A stretch of DNA of 64,000 nucleotides from Linnemannia hyalina (Eukaryota > Mortierellomycota > Mortierellomycetes > Mortierellales > Mortierellaceae). The position numbers and the translations under genes were made by a program. The stretch spans positions 310,001 through 374,000 of the forward strand of contig JAHRHY010000011.1 of NCBI GenBank assembly GCA_019671135.1, written 5' to 3'. A model generated the notes under the pieces. It was given only the letters and a program-made list of their open reading frames with translations. It ran no database searches and was not told where the DNA came from. Shown here one piece after another: positions 37,801-50,045 of the stretch (the first letter of the stretch is position 1; each line of letters begins with the position of its first letter).

Positions 37801-40800
37801 GACTATCTGGAGCATATGGAGCGCGGAGTGCCTATGGATCGATCGATCAGTACACCTTTCAGTGATGACGAGACACCCAAGTTTGTCATGGAGGACGATG
37901 CTGTGGAACTGATGGAGCGCGGCGAACCTCAGTCAGTTGGTAGCGCGCCTACTGACCACCTGGAGACTCTGGAGGACGAGGATGATGACAGCTCAGATGA
38001 TACCCAGGCCACCTCCTCTTCCTCTGAGCGTGCGATCGAAACCTCGGAGGTCGTAGCCCCATCAGACCTGGCGCTCTCTATTGCTGATGGCACTGTTTCT
38101 CAGAGCTTGCCAGACGCTATTGTGGAGACAACGACGGGCCTAATGTCGCATGGAGTCGATACCTGCATTGTCGAGAAGCAGGTTGTTGAAGCACTGCCCG
38201 TTGGAGATGCCAAGGTTGCCATCTTGGAAGAGGAAGGGCCCGCGACGGCTGTTGAGGCTGTTGTAGACGCAGCCAGTGATGATCGCGATCCAGCCAACCC
38301 ATTCAGCGACGCTGCGGCCATCGACGACACTGATTTGTGGCAAGCTACTAAGCCGTTGCTTGAAAAATCTGAGAAGGAGGAACTCCTGTCTGAGCCTCTT
38401 GCCGACGCATCTTCCCAGGATTCGACTGTCGACGTTAAGGGTCTCAGTCCTGCCATTGACGAAGGTGCGGAGGACGCTTGGGCAGATCAGGGTCTAGATG
38501 TGGCTGTCGAGCCTACACTCGACATTTCAACACCTCCAACAAAGCACTCCATTTCTGAGATACACACGGATGTCAACTCCGAGGCAGAGGAGACTCAAAC
38601 TGCTGCTGACAACATCGATCAGGATATTATTGATGGCTTGGACGGCGACGCCTGGGATGATCAGGACTTGGATATCGCGGACAACTCCTCCACCCTCGTT
38701 CAGATCACTGAGGAGTCGAAAGAGGCGCCAGTTCATCATGAGGTGCTGCCTGTCGTTGAGCATTACGAGAGACAGCTGGATAACTTGGAGGTGCCGGAGC
38801 AACCCTTGGTCGAGCCCAACGTGGATGTTCATGATGTCGAGACTGCTGCCCAGCCTGGTCCTTTCGACGACTTGAAGGAGGAAGTAGCCGATGATGACTT
38901 GTCGGAGCTGTCTGCAGTCAAGGAGGTGGCCATTGAAGCACAGGTCCCAAGCCCACTGCTGGATATTGAGACCTCCGCAGTCCATGTCTACGGAACTCCT
39001 GCTTCTCAACACGTGGATATTCCGGTAACGACTCCCAAGGAAACCATGCTGGAAGTGGATGCATGGGACAACCAGACCGATGCTCTTGGTATCGACACTG
39101 CCTTGGAAGAGGATGCATGGGCTGATCAGGAAGACGCAGCCCCTTTCGACATCCCTGGCGTGCCTGTTGTACCTGCCGCCGCCGTGAGCCAAGAGAGTTC
39201 TGTCTCCGATCTCTTTGCCGACAAGTCTGACCAGCACTACAGCAAGCCTTCCTCTCCTGTCCGCGCGTTTGCTTTCTCACCTGCACGAGCTGATTCTCCT
39301 GTTCGCGCATCGGCCTCATCGCCTGTTCGTGGATTCTCTGCTTTCGCACGTTCTCCCACCAGCCCTCAAGAGCGCTCGGTCTCAGATTTGTTTGGCGACA
39401 AGGCAGAGAAGTCCTACTTCAAGCCCGCGTCCCCAACTCGCGGGTTTGCAGCATATGCTGCCTACTCCCATTCTGATCACCAGCAGGAGAGGTCAGTCTC
39501 GGATCTCTTCTCTGATTCTCCTGTGCAACACCCCGTCAAGCCTGCTACACCTTTACCCGTCCCCGCAACTGCACCTGTCGAGGACGACCTTTTGAAGGAT
39601 GCTGTTGAGGAGGATGCATGGGACGATCAGGACATTCGCATTGACGAGGAGTCCCTACCTGTTGCTACCAAGTCGGAACTCCTGCCTGTTGCCACCAAGT
39701 CTGAGCCAGAGCTAGAGCCTGAGTCGGTGACAACCGCATTCGACGTCGAACAGTCTATCGACGACGCCCCCGAGGGTGACGCATGGGGAGAAGATCAAGA
39801 TATTCAGTTCGACCAAGAGCCCATGCCTGCTGAGGCAGAACCTCACGTTGAAACACCCGCTGCAGCTGTTGATGTCCAGGAGGTCCATGAGCATATCGCT
39901 CACACCTCGGAGCAGACTTTGGAATCCCACTCGACACAGGAGACGACATACGCCTTGGACATTAACCAGTCTATTGATGTTGCGGTTGAAGACGATGTGT
40001 GGGACAACCAGGACGATGGCATGACTTTTGAGTCGACCTTGCTTCCTCAGCATGAGCTTGAGCAGGAACCTCAGCAGGGACCTCAGCACGAGCCTGTCCA
40101 TATTGCTCCAGAGACTGCGCCAGTCGAGGATCTCGCCCAGGAAGATGCCCACAAGCACCACGAGCCAACTGCGGATACCCTCAGCATTGGTCATTCCCTT
40201 GAGGCCGCTATCGAAGAGGATGCATGGGACAACCAGGAGGATATTACATTTGGCCAAGAGTTCGAGACCCGCCAGGAACACCACCCTATCAAGCTCTCCC
40301 ACGAGCCTGTTCACTCGGAAGACATCGTCGTAGAGGACAACTACCCCATTTGTGATGACATCCCTGCCTCCCCTCTTGCAGAGACCCAATTGACTGAGCA
40401 TAATCCCGCATCGAACCAACCTGACGAGCATGAGGATCAGCCGATTCTGCCCAGCTTCGAGTCGCCTGCCCTCCCAACTCCCACTGACGCGGAGGTCGAG
40501 TTTGACCTTGACAAGGCTCTAGAGGACGATGCTTGGAATGATCAGGACGCTGACGTTGGCCTTGAATCTATCGAGCCTGCACATACCACCCAGGATACCC
40601 ATGCTGCGACTGTCATAAAGTCTCGAAACTTTGATGCCAAAAAGCCCGAGGAGCGGACATCGTTAACAGGCAGTAGGATCGAATCTATCAATCACCAGCC
40701 TCACGCCAAGACGGCGGTTGATATTGTCGAGGATGCCTGGGGGTGGGATGAGGACGAGGTTGGTGTTGATCTTGAGATCCAAAACGACAACGAGGCCACC

Positions 40801-43800
40801 ACATTTGCCCAGGACGACCAAGACAAAGCCGAGCACATGGACACCTATTCGCCTATCGACGCTGAGGAAGTGACAACTGTTCAAGACAAGGCCACACCCG
40901 ATGCACATTCGCCTACTCAAGTGCTCGCTGAGACGCCCAAAAACAACATCCCCCCTTTGGCGATCCAAAAGGAGCGTCTTGCCGCAGGAGCCGACAGTGG
41001 CGAGGGTGAGGCTGATAGCGCCACTCAGAGTCCTTGGCAAGATATCTCGCCTGGGTCTGTATCCAAGAGAAGCGAGGCAGGCATGAGCATTGGATCCGAG
41101 TTTGAGTCGGAATATTCTGTGCGGTCGCTGGATGAGGACGGTCATGTCTCGTCAGCCTTTGATCGCCACCAGCCTCATGGACAAGACACAGGTGCATCCT
41201 TGGCAGAGTCTGAGACGAAGAAGGCTTTGGAGACTACGATGTCCTGGACCGATCTCAAGGATGACGATGCATGGGACGATGACCTTCCTGAAATTGGCCC
41301 CATCAACCCTCCTACCGACTCCAAGGAGACTTCTGCACCAACAAAGGAGACTGATAACAGCGCCGATGCCCAGCAGCTTCCAGACATTAGCGGTGCTGAC
41401 AATTGGGACTTTGACCAGGATGATGACATTGAAACCGAGTCGTCTTCGTTGTATGCAGGACTGACGCCCGCATCTACACGAGCTAGCTTCTCGCGATCCC
41501 TCAAGACGCCTGACATGACCGAAAGCCGCTCGTTTGGATCTCAGCCCTCGCCTCAGAACAGGACCCCTACATTCAGCAGCATCACGTCGTCGCCCGGACA
41601 GGTCTTGTCATCATACCAATCTAGCATGGTCGGATCAACCCCTGCCTCTCCTAGCCAGGTTGCTGAACCTGCAATCCCAGCGGCAGAGATCGAAGATGAC
41701 TCTCATTTGCCCCTCGCTATCCGTCAACAACGCGCACGTCTTGCAGCTAGAGGAAAGCCCCTGCCTCCGATCTCCAAGTACAAGAGCACCAAGGAGACTG
41801 CTGCAGAGCAGCAGTCTTCGCCCGTGTTGAGCTCAGCTTCTCCTCGTCTCGCCGCCGCTGCCGCCGTCGTCTCCCCTGGCATCTCGTTCGCTTCACCCAC
41901 GAAGACCCCTGTCAGCCCTGCGTTGAACCCTACGCCTGCTGCTAGTGATCAAAAGTACCTCTCGCCTGCGCTGCAGAGGCAAAGGGAAAGACTTGAGAAG
42001 AAACGAGCCGCCAGTGCAGCTGCCGCTGCAGTACCCTTGAGCGCTGCTCGTCGCCTAGTACCTTCTGAGTCTTCTTCCTCGCAGGTTTCCATCAAGCCTA
42101 CATCTCCCTTGATCAAGGAGGCAGTGTTGCCCTCGGTCTTGAAGCACACTTTGTCCTCGCCCACTAGTGTCAGAAAGTCTGTTCACCTGGTGGATCGAAC
42201 AGACACCACGACGACTACTTCATCAACATTCTCGACCGAGGAATTTGGTCACTCTACCCGTCGCCGAGGTTTGAGCGTGTCGTCGAACCAGAGTGCTCAG
42301 GCTACCTCGCCCTTGACTCCTACTGGCGACGGTGTCGTCCGTCGAAGCAAAGAAGGAAACCGTCCCAGTATGTTCTCGTCGTTTTCTGCGGCCACGACTC
42401 CAACAAGCGCGACCTTCTCTGAGATAAGCGAGTCGAATGTTGTCAAGTCGACACAGAATGACGCCTTCCGACTTGTTTCGCGGTTGTCGATGTCGTCGTC
42501 AACGGTGGGCTCTGGGTGGGATGATACCCCTGAGGAAGATGTCCAAAATGAGGAGGAGAAGAAGAGCAGCAAGATTGAATCCAAGGTGACTGGTAAGGGT
42601 GTTGATCGCAAGGAGGTCGTGTCACGTCCGGCGATGTTCTCGTCCACCTCGTCGTCTTCGTTCTATCAGCAGTCGGTTCCTGGCCTGGATGATGATAATA
42701 ACTTTGGAGAACCGAGTGTCAAGTCGACGAGTGGTGACGGCTTAAGTTCCTTCGCCAGCGATATCAACACTACTACGACAACTACTTCGACGACGTCGTC
42801 GTACCTGAACAGCAAGAAGGCGGACGACTATGATCCCTACGGACCCAAGGCCTCTCACAAGGCCAAGTCCTCGTTCGAAGACCAGGATCGGGACTCGTAC
42901 GCAGAAGCGAACGAAGTTCTGATTGGCCGGTCGGCTCCTTCTCATGGAGTATCGCTCTTATCGCCAACCTCTGCTACCAGCATGAGCCATCGTCATGACC
43001 CTCACCATCAACACTTATCGAGTAGCAGCAAGTTTGGAGGCGGTGGTAGCATCAAGGAAGTGGCCCACACTAGTCACACTACCACGACCAGCAGCAGCAG
43101 TAGCGGTGGCGGCTTTGGCGGCGGATTCTTTGGAGGCGGTGGCAGTGGAGGCAGCCTTGTTGGCGATATCAACAGTCTGTTGCAAGAGAAGAAGAACCCA
43201 GCTCCTACTTCTTCCTCTACCGGATTTGGTAGCAGCAGCACCAGTGGCGCCAACCTCGGAAGCGACTACGAATCCAAGAAGCCCTCAGCAGCGTCAAGTC
43301 AACCACCATCGGCGGTCCAACAGAAACAACAGGGGCCTCCGAAATCCAGCAGCTGGTCTTTTGGATCCTGGGTCAGTTCTGCGGTTGCGGTCGCGACCGA
43401 GAAGATTGATCAGGCGTACGAAACCTTGGACCCTGAATACTCCCGGATGAAGGGCCGGTCGCCCATGACGTCCAACTCTACTTCCTTTGCGTCCGATGTT
43501 GGAGTTGAAGGCAGTGGTGATCCAGATAGTTTGAGCCCGTTCAAGAAGCCGGGGTATGTCGTCGGTGGCAGTTCTTTGGCCCTGGGTCTTGCGTCCATCT
43601 CTGCTCCTGGCAGCTCTGGCGCCGCTCCTGGAACTGGGCCTTCTACTCCTCAAGCACAAGCACAACGATATGGCCGTTCATCTTCTGAGGCCCCTCTCTT
43701 TGCCATGTCGAGTAGCAACAACAACAACAACAACAACAAACGAGAAGAAGATAGCTATGTCGAGGAGTCGTTTGCGAGTGCAGGAACCGAGTCGTCTGCC

Positions 43801-43920
43801 GATTCGTATGGTCGTCACGCCGGTCACGGTGGCAATGCTCACCATCGGGCTTCACAAAACACTTCTTTAGAGCGTGACCAATCTCTGTCGCCCCGTTTGA
43901 CGCGCAAGAACGTCCGGTAG
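34400..43920 (+). CDS. Giant disordered protein with about 25 acidic tryptophan motifs (3074 aa, 4 exons)
   Basis: Exons 34400-35372, 35468-36648, 36747-37361 and 37465-43920 total 9225 bases in frame. The N-terminus has a His cluster, acidic/serine stretches and polyglutamine runs. From about 35.5 to 42.5 kb an acidic Trp motif recurs about 25 times: first in the form AWGFDDxIDIE (about 12 copies), then as EDAWDDQDxDI (about 13). Three SVSDLF boxes lie near 39195-39505. Three copies of a short LAIxxxRxRLAARG-like basic element follow at about 40.9, 41.7 and 42.0 kb. The C-terminal third is Ser/Thr/Gly-rich, with an aromatic amphipathic segment (SWSFGSWVSSAVAVATEKI) near 43.35 kb. No enzymatic domain is visible. 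Acidic Trp and DLF peptides commonly bind coat or adaptor ear domains, so a vesicle-coat scaffold is a reasonable inference. I do not recognise the family. Confidence 0.88.
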
Positions 43921-44241
43921 AAGGGAAGGAGGAATTTTTGGAGGAGTTTAGAGTAGCAGTACTATTCTTCGTTTTTTTTACATAAACAAAAACAATCATT
44001 ACTAATCTGTGTGCCTGGAGAACAAGCATGCTTGGAATGCAGAGACCTGGCGGAGGCAGGGGAGAGGGGGGAGGTTGTTTGTGAAACAAAAACTTGACAC
44101 GAGTTGAGCAGAAGTTTGCGCGAGTTCGTAAGAGTATAAGGTGTTGAAGAAGGGACCTTTTTCTGCGTCGTGTTTTAATTATTTTTATTTTTGCACGCGA
44201 CAGTGGCTAGCATTTAGCATAGGTAAACAAAGAAGTTCTTT

Positions 44242-47151
44242 TTATTTCCGTCTCCTAGAGTATCCACCAGTGTACATCGGTCCAGGCTGAGCACCGCCAG
44301 TACCAGGAGCAGGAGGTTCACCTCCTTGCGGACCCCGTCCGCCGCCTCCACGAGGGAAAGCATTGAGATCCGCAAACGAGGGTCGATCCAGGATCGACGG
44401 CCTGTTGTTCCCGTTGTTGCTGCCAGGCCTGGGTGGCAATGAACTGTGAAGCCTCGAAGCAGAATAGTTGGAGCTGTTAGGTCGTGAAGACAGAGTCGAT
44501 GACTTTGGGGCGGGGGATGAAGTAGCTGAAGATAGGTCGATAGGCCTGTCATGCGAACCCAAAGGTGCTGGAGATGATAAGGAAGAAGATCCTGTCGCCA
44601 TAGTCGGAACCAAGGCTGGGTTCGTTGTTGGCGGCCTTGGTTTAGGCTTTGATGGCAAAGAAGCTGGCAACCTGCTTGACAATGATGATGAAGAACCTGC
44701 GACTGCTAGCGTAGATGACGAAGAGGTCTTGTGCCGACGATCACGATCCCGTTCTCTTTCCCGCTCCCAATCACGCTCCCTAGCATTCTCCCGCCCTCGC
44801 TCCCGCTCCCTTGAGTGATCCCGACGGTCATAATCATAACGACTGCTCTCGTGTGATCGATGATCATGGTGGCTACTACGGCCATGGTCCCGGCTATCGC
44901 GATGACGATCACGATCACGGCCACTACCGCTACTGCTGCCACGATCCCTGTTGTCCCTACTGTCCCGGTCCCGATCCCGATCACGGTCATAGTCTCTACT
45001 GCTCCTGCGATAATCCCTGTCGCCTCCACGATCCGAATCGCGGTCCCGGTAACGATCGTTCCTGTCACCGCTTCGTATTGACCCTGGCATTGACGATGAT
45101 GCTTGGCCGTGGTGGCTGCTGCTGCTGTGGTTGTGATTGCTACTTGACGATGATGTGCTTTGGTCATTGAACGCCGATTCGCCTCGTGCATACATCGGTC
45201 TCCGTTTTGGACAGGCCTAATTCCAGAATACCAGCAATTTTGGTTGTTTAGTCATTTGTCAAACGTTGCTGATATACATGCGCATCCAACCAGTGAAAAT
45301 TGTGAATAACTTACATCTCCAAAATGTCCAAGGGAGGCGCAGTTGTAACAGTACTGGACAACATCGCTTGGGGCACTCTCCTCGGACATGACATAGACTC
45401 GCCAAACCTTCGGGCAATCCTACACACACACATGGAGGATAAAATGTTGAAAACGTGTTAATATTGCCCGTGATTCCTTCAATGATACAACTCATGAAGG
45501 CTCCTCCTCCTGTGCGGATCAAAATATACATACTTCTGTGGCGTGGCTGTGGGAACCACACTTGTGGCAGCGGTTTCCGTATGAATGACGCTCGGTACAG
45601 TCCTGTTCAAAACGCAGCAAGATAATATAGAAAAGCGTTAGCCATCAAAGGTCGCATGTCTGAGGCATGACAGTGCAAAAAAAAACTCGTCGTGACTCAC
45701 TGCTGCGATATGTCCGGTTTTGTTGCATTTGTAGCATGTGGAGACAGGGCAATTCTTTGCCAAATGGGAGTCGCGAGCACCACAAATATGGCACCTCAAC
45801 GTCCTACATTCCCTCGCCAAATGTCCTGGCATCTGGCAATTGTTGCACAACCTCACTGGCGCATCTTCCAGATAATAACGCCCACGACCCTGTTTCCCGT
45901 TCAAGTAAAATAATCAAAGATCAGTATTCAAGAACATCAATGTCAATGAAAGCATCAAAATATCCGAACAACGCAAGTACCTGAAACTTTTTGTCGTCGA
46001 GATGTCCCAATTCGGCATCAGGATCATAGTCGTTGTCGTCGTCCTGACCGCCAGAGACCGTTTTAGTCAGATCCAAGAAATGCTCGTCCAGACTCTCGCC
46101 GTCAGTCTCGGACTGTGCACCCTCATCGTCACTCACGACATCGTCCTCGTCATCCTGGGAGGCTGCCCACTCCTGGGAACCATCGCCTTCGCGATCGCTG
46201 TCGCTCAGATCCATGTCCGAGTCTGATCCAGATCCTGCACCTTTGGTACCCTTGCTATTTTGTTCGATCTTGGCTTCGGCAGCCGACGAGCTCTTCTGGG
46301 TATCTCGCTTTCGCTCGACTTTGTACTTGGACTCTTCTTCCTCGCCGTCGCCGTCGTCATCCGCGATCTGTATTGACGAGGCTCCGTTCGGCAACGACGA
46401 GTTCTTGCTCTGTTGCTCAGTGTCCGAGTCCGCCCCGGTGCCCTGCTTGGTGGATTTAAAATAATCCTCAGCTGGAGTATTAGCCTCTGCTAAATGTCCA
46501 CTCGACTCCTTGCTGCTATCGTCTCCTTCATCTGCAGAGTCCGCCTATCACACAATATACCATTACAAATCGGCAGGCTAGTTAGCATGGTTACGAGCGT
46601 CTGTCGCACAATACGCATCCATATGTACGTCCCTGTGCACGGAGAAAATGTGGACCAAAATTTCTTTCTCAACCCCTTTTACCTCTTGATTATCAGTCGA
46701 TTTAGCATCAGTTCCGATTTTCTTGTAGACGTTGGTCGAATAATGAATGTGACCCATCATAGTATCCTCCAACTCGCTGTCTACTTCATCGCTGGCCTCA
46801 CTGGACGATTGTTGCAGTTGCCGTTCGAAAAGGTGGAGTTGCACCAGGAGAGTGGTGGGTCGAAAAGAAGGAGAGGGAAAGAGAGTGGCGTGTCGAAGAG
46901 AATGGGTGGAAGCAACAAGAAGGTCAAAGAAAAGGGAGGAGCAGGGAGTCAGTAAAAGGCGGTGAAAGAAAAAAAGAATGCTGGCGCCACTGACCGGCAT
47001 TGTTCTTCTCGTGTTATCCATGAGTCATTGCATTTCAGCCCGAAAGAGACGGCATTGAGAGGTTGCGTATTCACCTTTCGTCGGTTGGGTCCTTGTACAT
47101 CTCATCTTCGTACTGCCTGTACTGGTCGTAGTCGTCGTCGTCGTAGTCCAT
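44242..47151 (-). CDS. AIR1: AIR1/AIR2-type zinc-knuckle subunit of the TRAMP complex (698 aa, 7 exons)
   Basis: AIR proteins bind RNA and the Trf4/5 poly(A) polymerase in the nuclear TRAMP complex that feeds RNAs to the exosome. Exons, 5' to 3': 47151-47075, 46800-46683, 46544-45981, 45889-45701, 45602-45534, 45419-45315 and 45216-44242, 2097 bases in frame. The first 250 or so residues are acidic and Ser-rich. Five CCHC knuckles follow: CNNCQMPGHLAREC, CHICGARDSHLAKNC (one residue longer spacing), CYKCNKTGHIAADC, CHKCGSHSHATEDC and CYNCASLGHFGDAC. Between knuckles 4 and 5 lies CPKVWRVY, matching the IWRxY motif that contacts Trf4. Several introns fall exactly between knuckles. The C-terminal 325 residues form a long Arg/Asp/Ser-rich and then proline-rich tail not present in yeast AIR1/2, nearly doubling the length. 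It resembles RS-like RNA-binding tails. Confidence 0.92.
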
Positions 47152-47603
47152 CTTGAGCCCATGCAATTGCCTTGGGCGTGTGTAGAAGAGAGCTTGTTTG
47201 TGGTAAAGAAGAAAAAAAAAGCGCTGGGAAAGCTGCGGGGAGAGGCAACAAACAAACAGTGGCTTGGCCAATTTCATTTCTTTCCATGCTTCCAGCCCTC
47301 TTGTCATCTCTTTGACAGTCACTGCCACGAGAGAAATCTGGCGTTTGTCCGTGAAAATCATGGCAACGTCCTTACTTGCGAAAGTGACAAAGAGATATGT
47401 GAAAAACAACTTTTTTTAATGCATTCATACTTCAAACAAACAAAACAAAATGGGGTAGGAAAAATGGATGAAAAGATGTCCTGCGTGTGTGGTCTAAACA
47501 TTACGAACAAGAAAAAACAACGGCAACTACAACGACGACAACGACAAAACACCAAGCACCACCGACATCAGATCAGATCATAGCAAAAACAAAATTGCTA
47601 CGT

Positions 47604-50045
47604 TTAGGCCTGAGTCTCAGCGGCAGCCTCAGCGGTAGCTTCAGCGGTAGCCTCAGCGGTAGCCTCGGGCTCAGCCTCCTTCTCCTCAGCCTTGGCAGCG
47701 GGCTTCTTGGCCTCCTTCTCCTTGCGGAACTTATCGGCGGCCTCCTTCTTCTCCTGCTGCTCCTGCTTCAACTTCTCCTCGACGCGGCGGATGGCCTCGT
47801 CATTATCAATGGGCTTGGCAGCACCGAAGGGGCTGGACTTGACAGCGCTGTTGTTAGCAGCAGCAGCGGCAGGGGCCTCAGCGCTACGGGGCTTCAACTC
47901 CAACTTCTTGCGGGTAGCAGTGGCTAATGACAGAATTGGGAGGAGAAAGGTCAGTTTCGTACAAACAAATATTGAGAAAATCATACCGCTTATGAACCAT
48001 TGATCCACACTGAAAACGAAAACATACCAGGGGGGGCACGGTTGGCGAATCCCTGTCCAGCTCCCCAGGAGGTGTCCCTGTGCTCGCGCTCTCTGGGCTT
48101 CTCCCAGCCGGGACGAGTCTCGGAAGCGGGGAGGGGCTCATCGCGTCTCCAGCTGTTGACGGAAGTGCGGTCTGGGGGACGCTCAGAGGTGGTGAAACGG
48201 GAACCGAATTCGCGATCGGCGCGGGGAGCGCGGTCGCCACGATCGGCATAACGGTCGTTTCCGAAGCGACCTGCTGGGGGAGCAACGGGCTCGGCACGGC
48301 GCCACTCTCCGGCAGTACGATCATCACGGACCTCACGCTCACGAGCTATTTTCAAAGAACAAGGTGCAAAAATGCACAATTCGATGGTGAGTCTTATTGC
48401 ATCTCCTGACTGATACTGTTTCAGCATTCCTGCGGTTCAATTCAGAGGGACCACTTACGAGGCTCAGCGACGCTGACGCGGACGTTTCTGCCGCCAAGGC
48501 TCTGCTGGTTGCGCTCCAAAGCCTTCTTCAAGGAATCGAGGCTGTCGAACTCGACGTAACCGAAACCCTTGGGCTTATCGTCGAAGTCTTTCATGATGCG
48601 GATGCTGGTAACCTATCACATTGAGAATACAAGTTGGTCGGTTAAACCTGCCTTGGTGTCTCTGATGTAATTTAGTCCAACACCAAGTACTTCGATCCAT
48701 GAATCCGCATGTACTCCTGCAATTGTTGATTCTGGTTGATCCATACCTTGGACTCGCTGAAGAAGCCCTCGACGTCGGCATCGGTGGTATCGAAAGAGAT
48801 GTTGCCGAGATGAATGGTGTATGGGGGACGGGTAGGGAGCTCAACGGGAGTGCGGGCAGGGTAGCGCGACTCTCTCTCCTCGAATCCTATATGATAAAAT
48901 GTAAGGATTTCCAATGATAAGCCATCGGTCCTTCTTTGCGACAAAGCGCGCCGATGTACACTCTTTTTTCCACATCTAGCCAATAAAATAAACCGAAGAA
49001 GAGCTGCACTTACCACCACGGCTCGAGAAGCCACGACCTCCGCGATCATCGCCAAATCCACCGGAGCGGAAGTTGTCGCCTAGAAAAATAAATGATATAT
49101 CCCGTAATCGTCGGATCAACAGCATTAGTCCCTGGGCGAATTCAAAGGCTGTGGCGCTCCAATGCATGATGAACCAAGTGGGAGGTATGAACGTCGCCGG
49201 ATCAATGGAAGGGAGTGGTAATCACGCTTGGTTTACCTTGGTTGACAGCTATAGAAGTTGACATGGACAAGAGAGGTCGATCGTCAGCATTGAGAACTCG
49301 CATATCATGTCGAATAACAAGACTGTATAGATGCAAAAGGACATAGAGAGATATACATACCAGCAGGGGCAGAAGGCAAATCGTCCATCTCATCAGCCCA
49401 GGAACCCGTGGCTATTTCGAGGGCAAGATAGGGTTAAACACAGACATCAGGTACAAAAGTGATATAAGACAAATAAAGAGCGATGAGTGTTGAGTTGCGA
49501 GCGTCCAAATAGATTGTCAGTCCTCCGAGGGACCCGTTGGAGTCCATGGAGCAAAAAGGGTGGCGAAAGGAGACATGCTACATACTGGGATCCGACAAGA
49601 AGTCGCTTAGGGCCATCTTGGTGACCTTCTTCTTTTGCTTCTTTTGTCCTACTGATTTCAGAAAGATGTCAAGAGAGAGGGGTGTCAGTGTTGTTGTGTT
49701 GGCTTGTATTCGATCCTGCTGGTTGTTACATGGTGTTGCATAGTGTTGGGGGGTGGCTGGGACTGTGAGTGCGTGTATGCTGAATAGAGATAACGACTGG
49801 TGAGTGTTGAGGAAGGGTGGTGTATTAGGAGCAGGAGCAGAGTGTGAAGTGGCGAGTGTAAAATATGAGTGCAGTTGAGACGGAGCTTATTAGTGTGGTG
49901 GGGCGTAGGAAGCGGGATAAGTGTCTGTTGAAGGATGATATGTGTATGTAGGCGTGTGTGCTGAGTGAGCTTGTCGCATGGTTGAGCTCCTATCCCTGCT
50001 ATCCTGCGATGGCATAGACAAGTATGAATATGCACCTTCAGTCAT
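47604..50045 (-). CDS. TIF3: Translation initiation factor eIF4B (377 aa, 9 exons)
   Basis: eIF4B stimulates the eIF4A helicase during mRNA scanning. Exons, 5' to 3': 50045-50036, 49648-49586, 49411-49361, 49248-49237, 49079-49014, 48886-48747, 48612-48459, 48345-48028 and 47923-47604, 1134 bases in frame. The N-terminus has the family words KKKVTKMALSDFLSD and SWADEMDDLP. One RRM follows, with RNP2 YTIHLGNISF and RNP1 KGFGYVEF. Next is an Arg/Asp/Glu-rich region of repeated DRxxR words, then KLELKPRS and a charged helix of Lys/Glu ending in EATAEATAEATAEA repeats. The start in a 10-base first exon and the 12-base fourth exon are inferred from phase and splice signals; an internal Met in exon 2 is the alternative start. 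The 384-base first intron could hold regulatory sequence. Confidence 0.92.
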
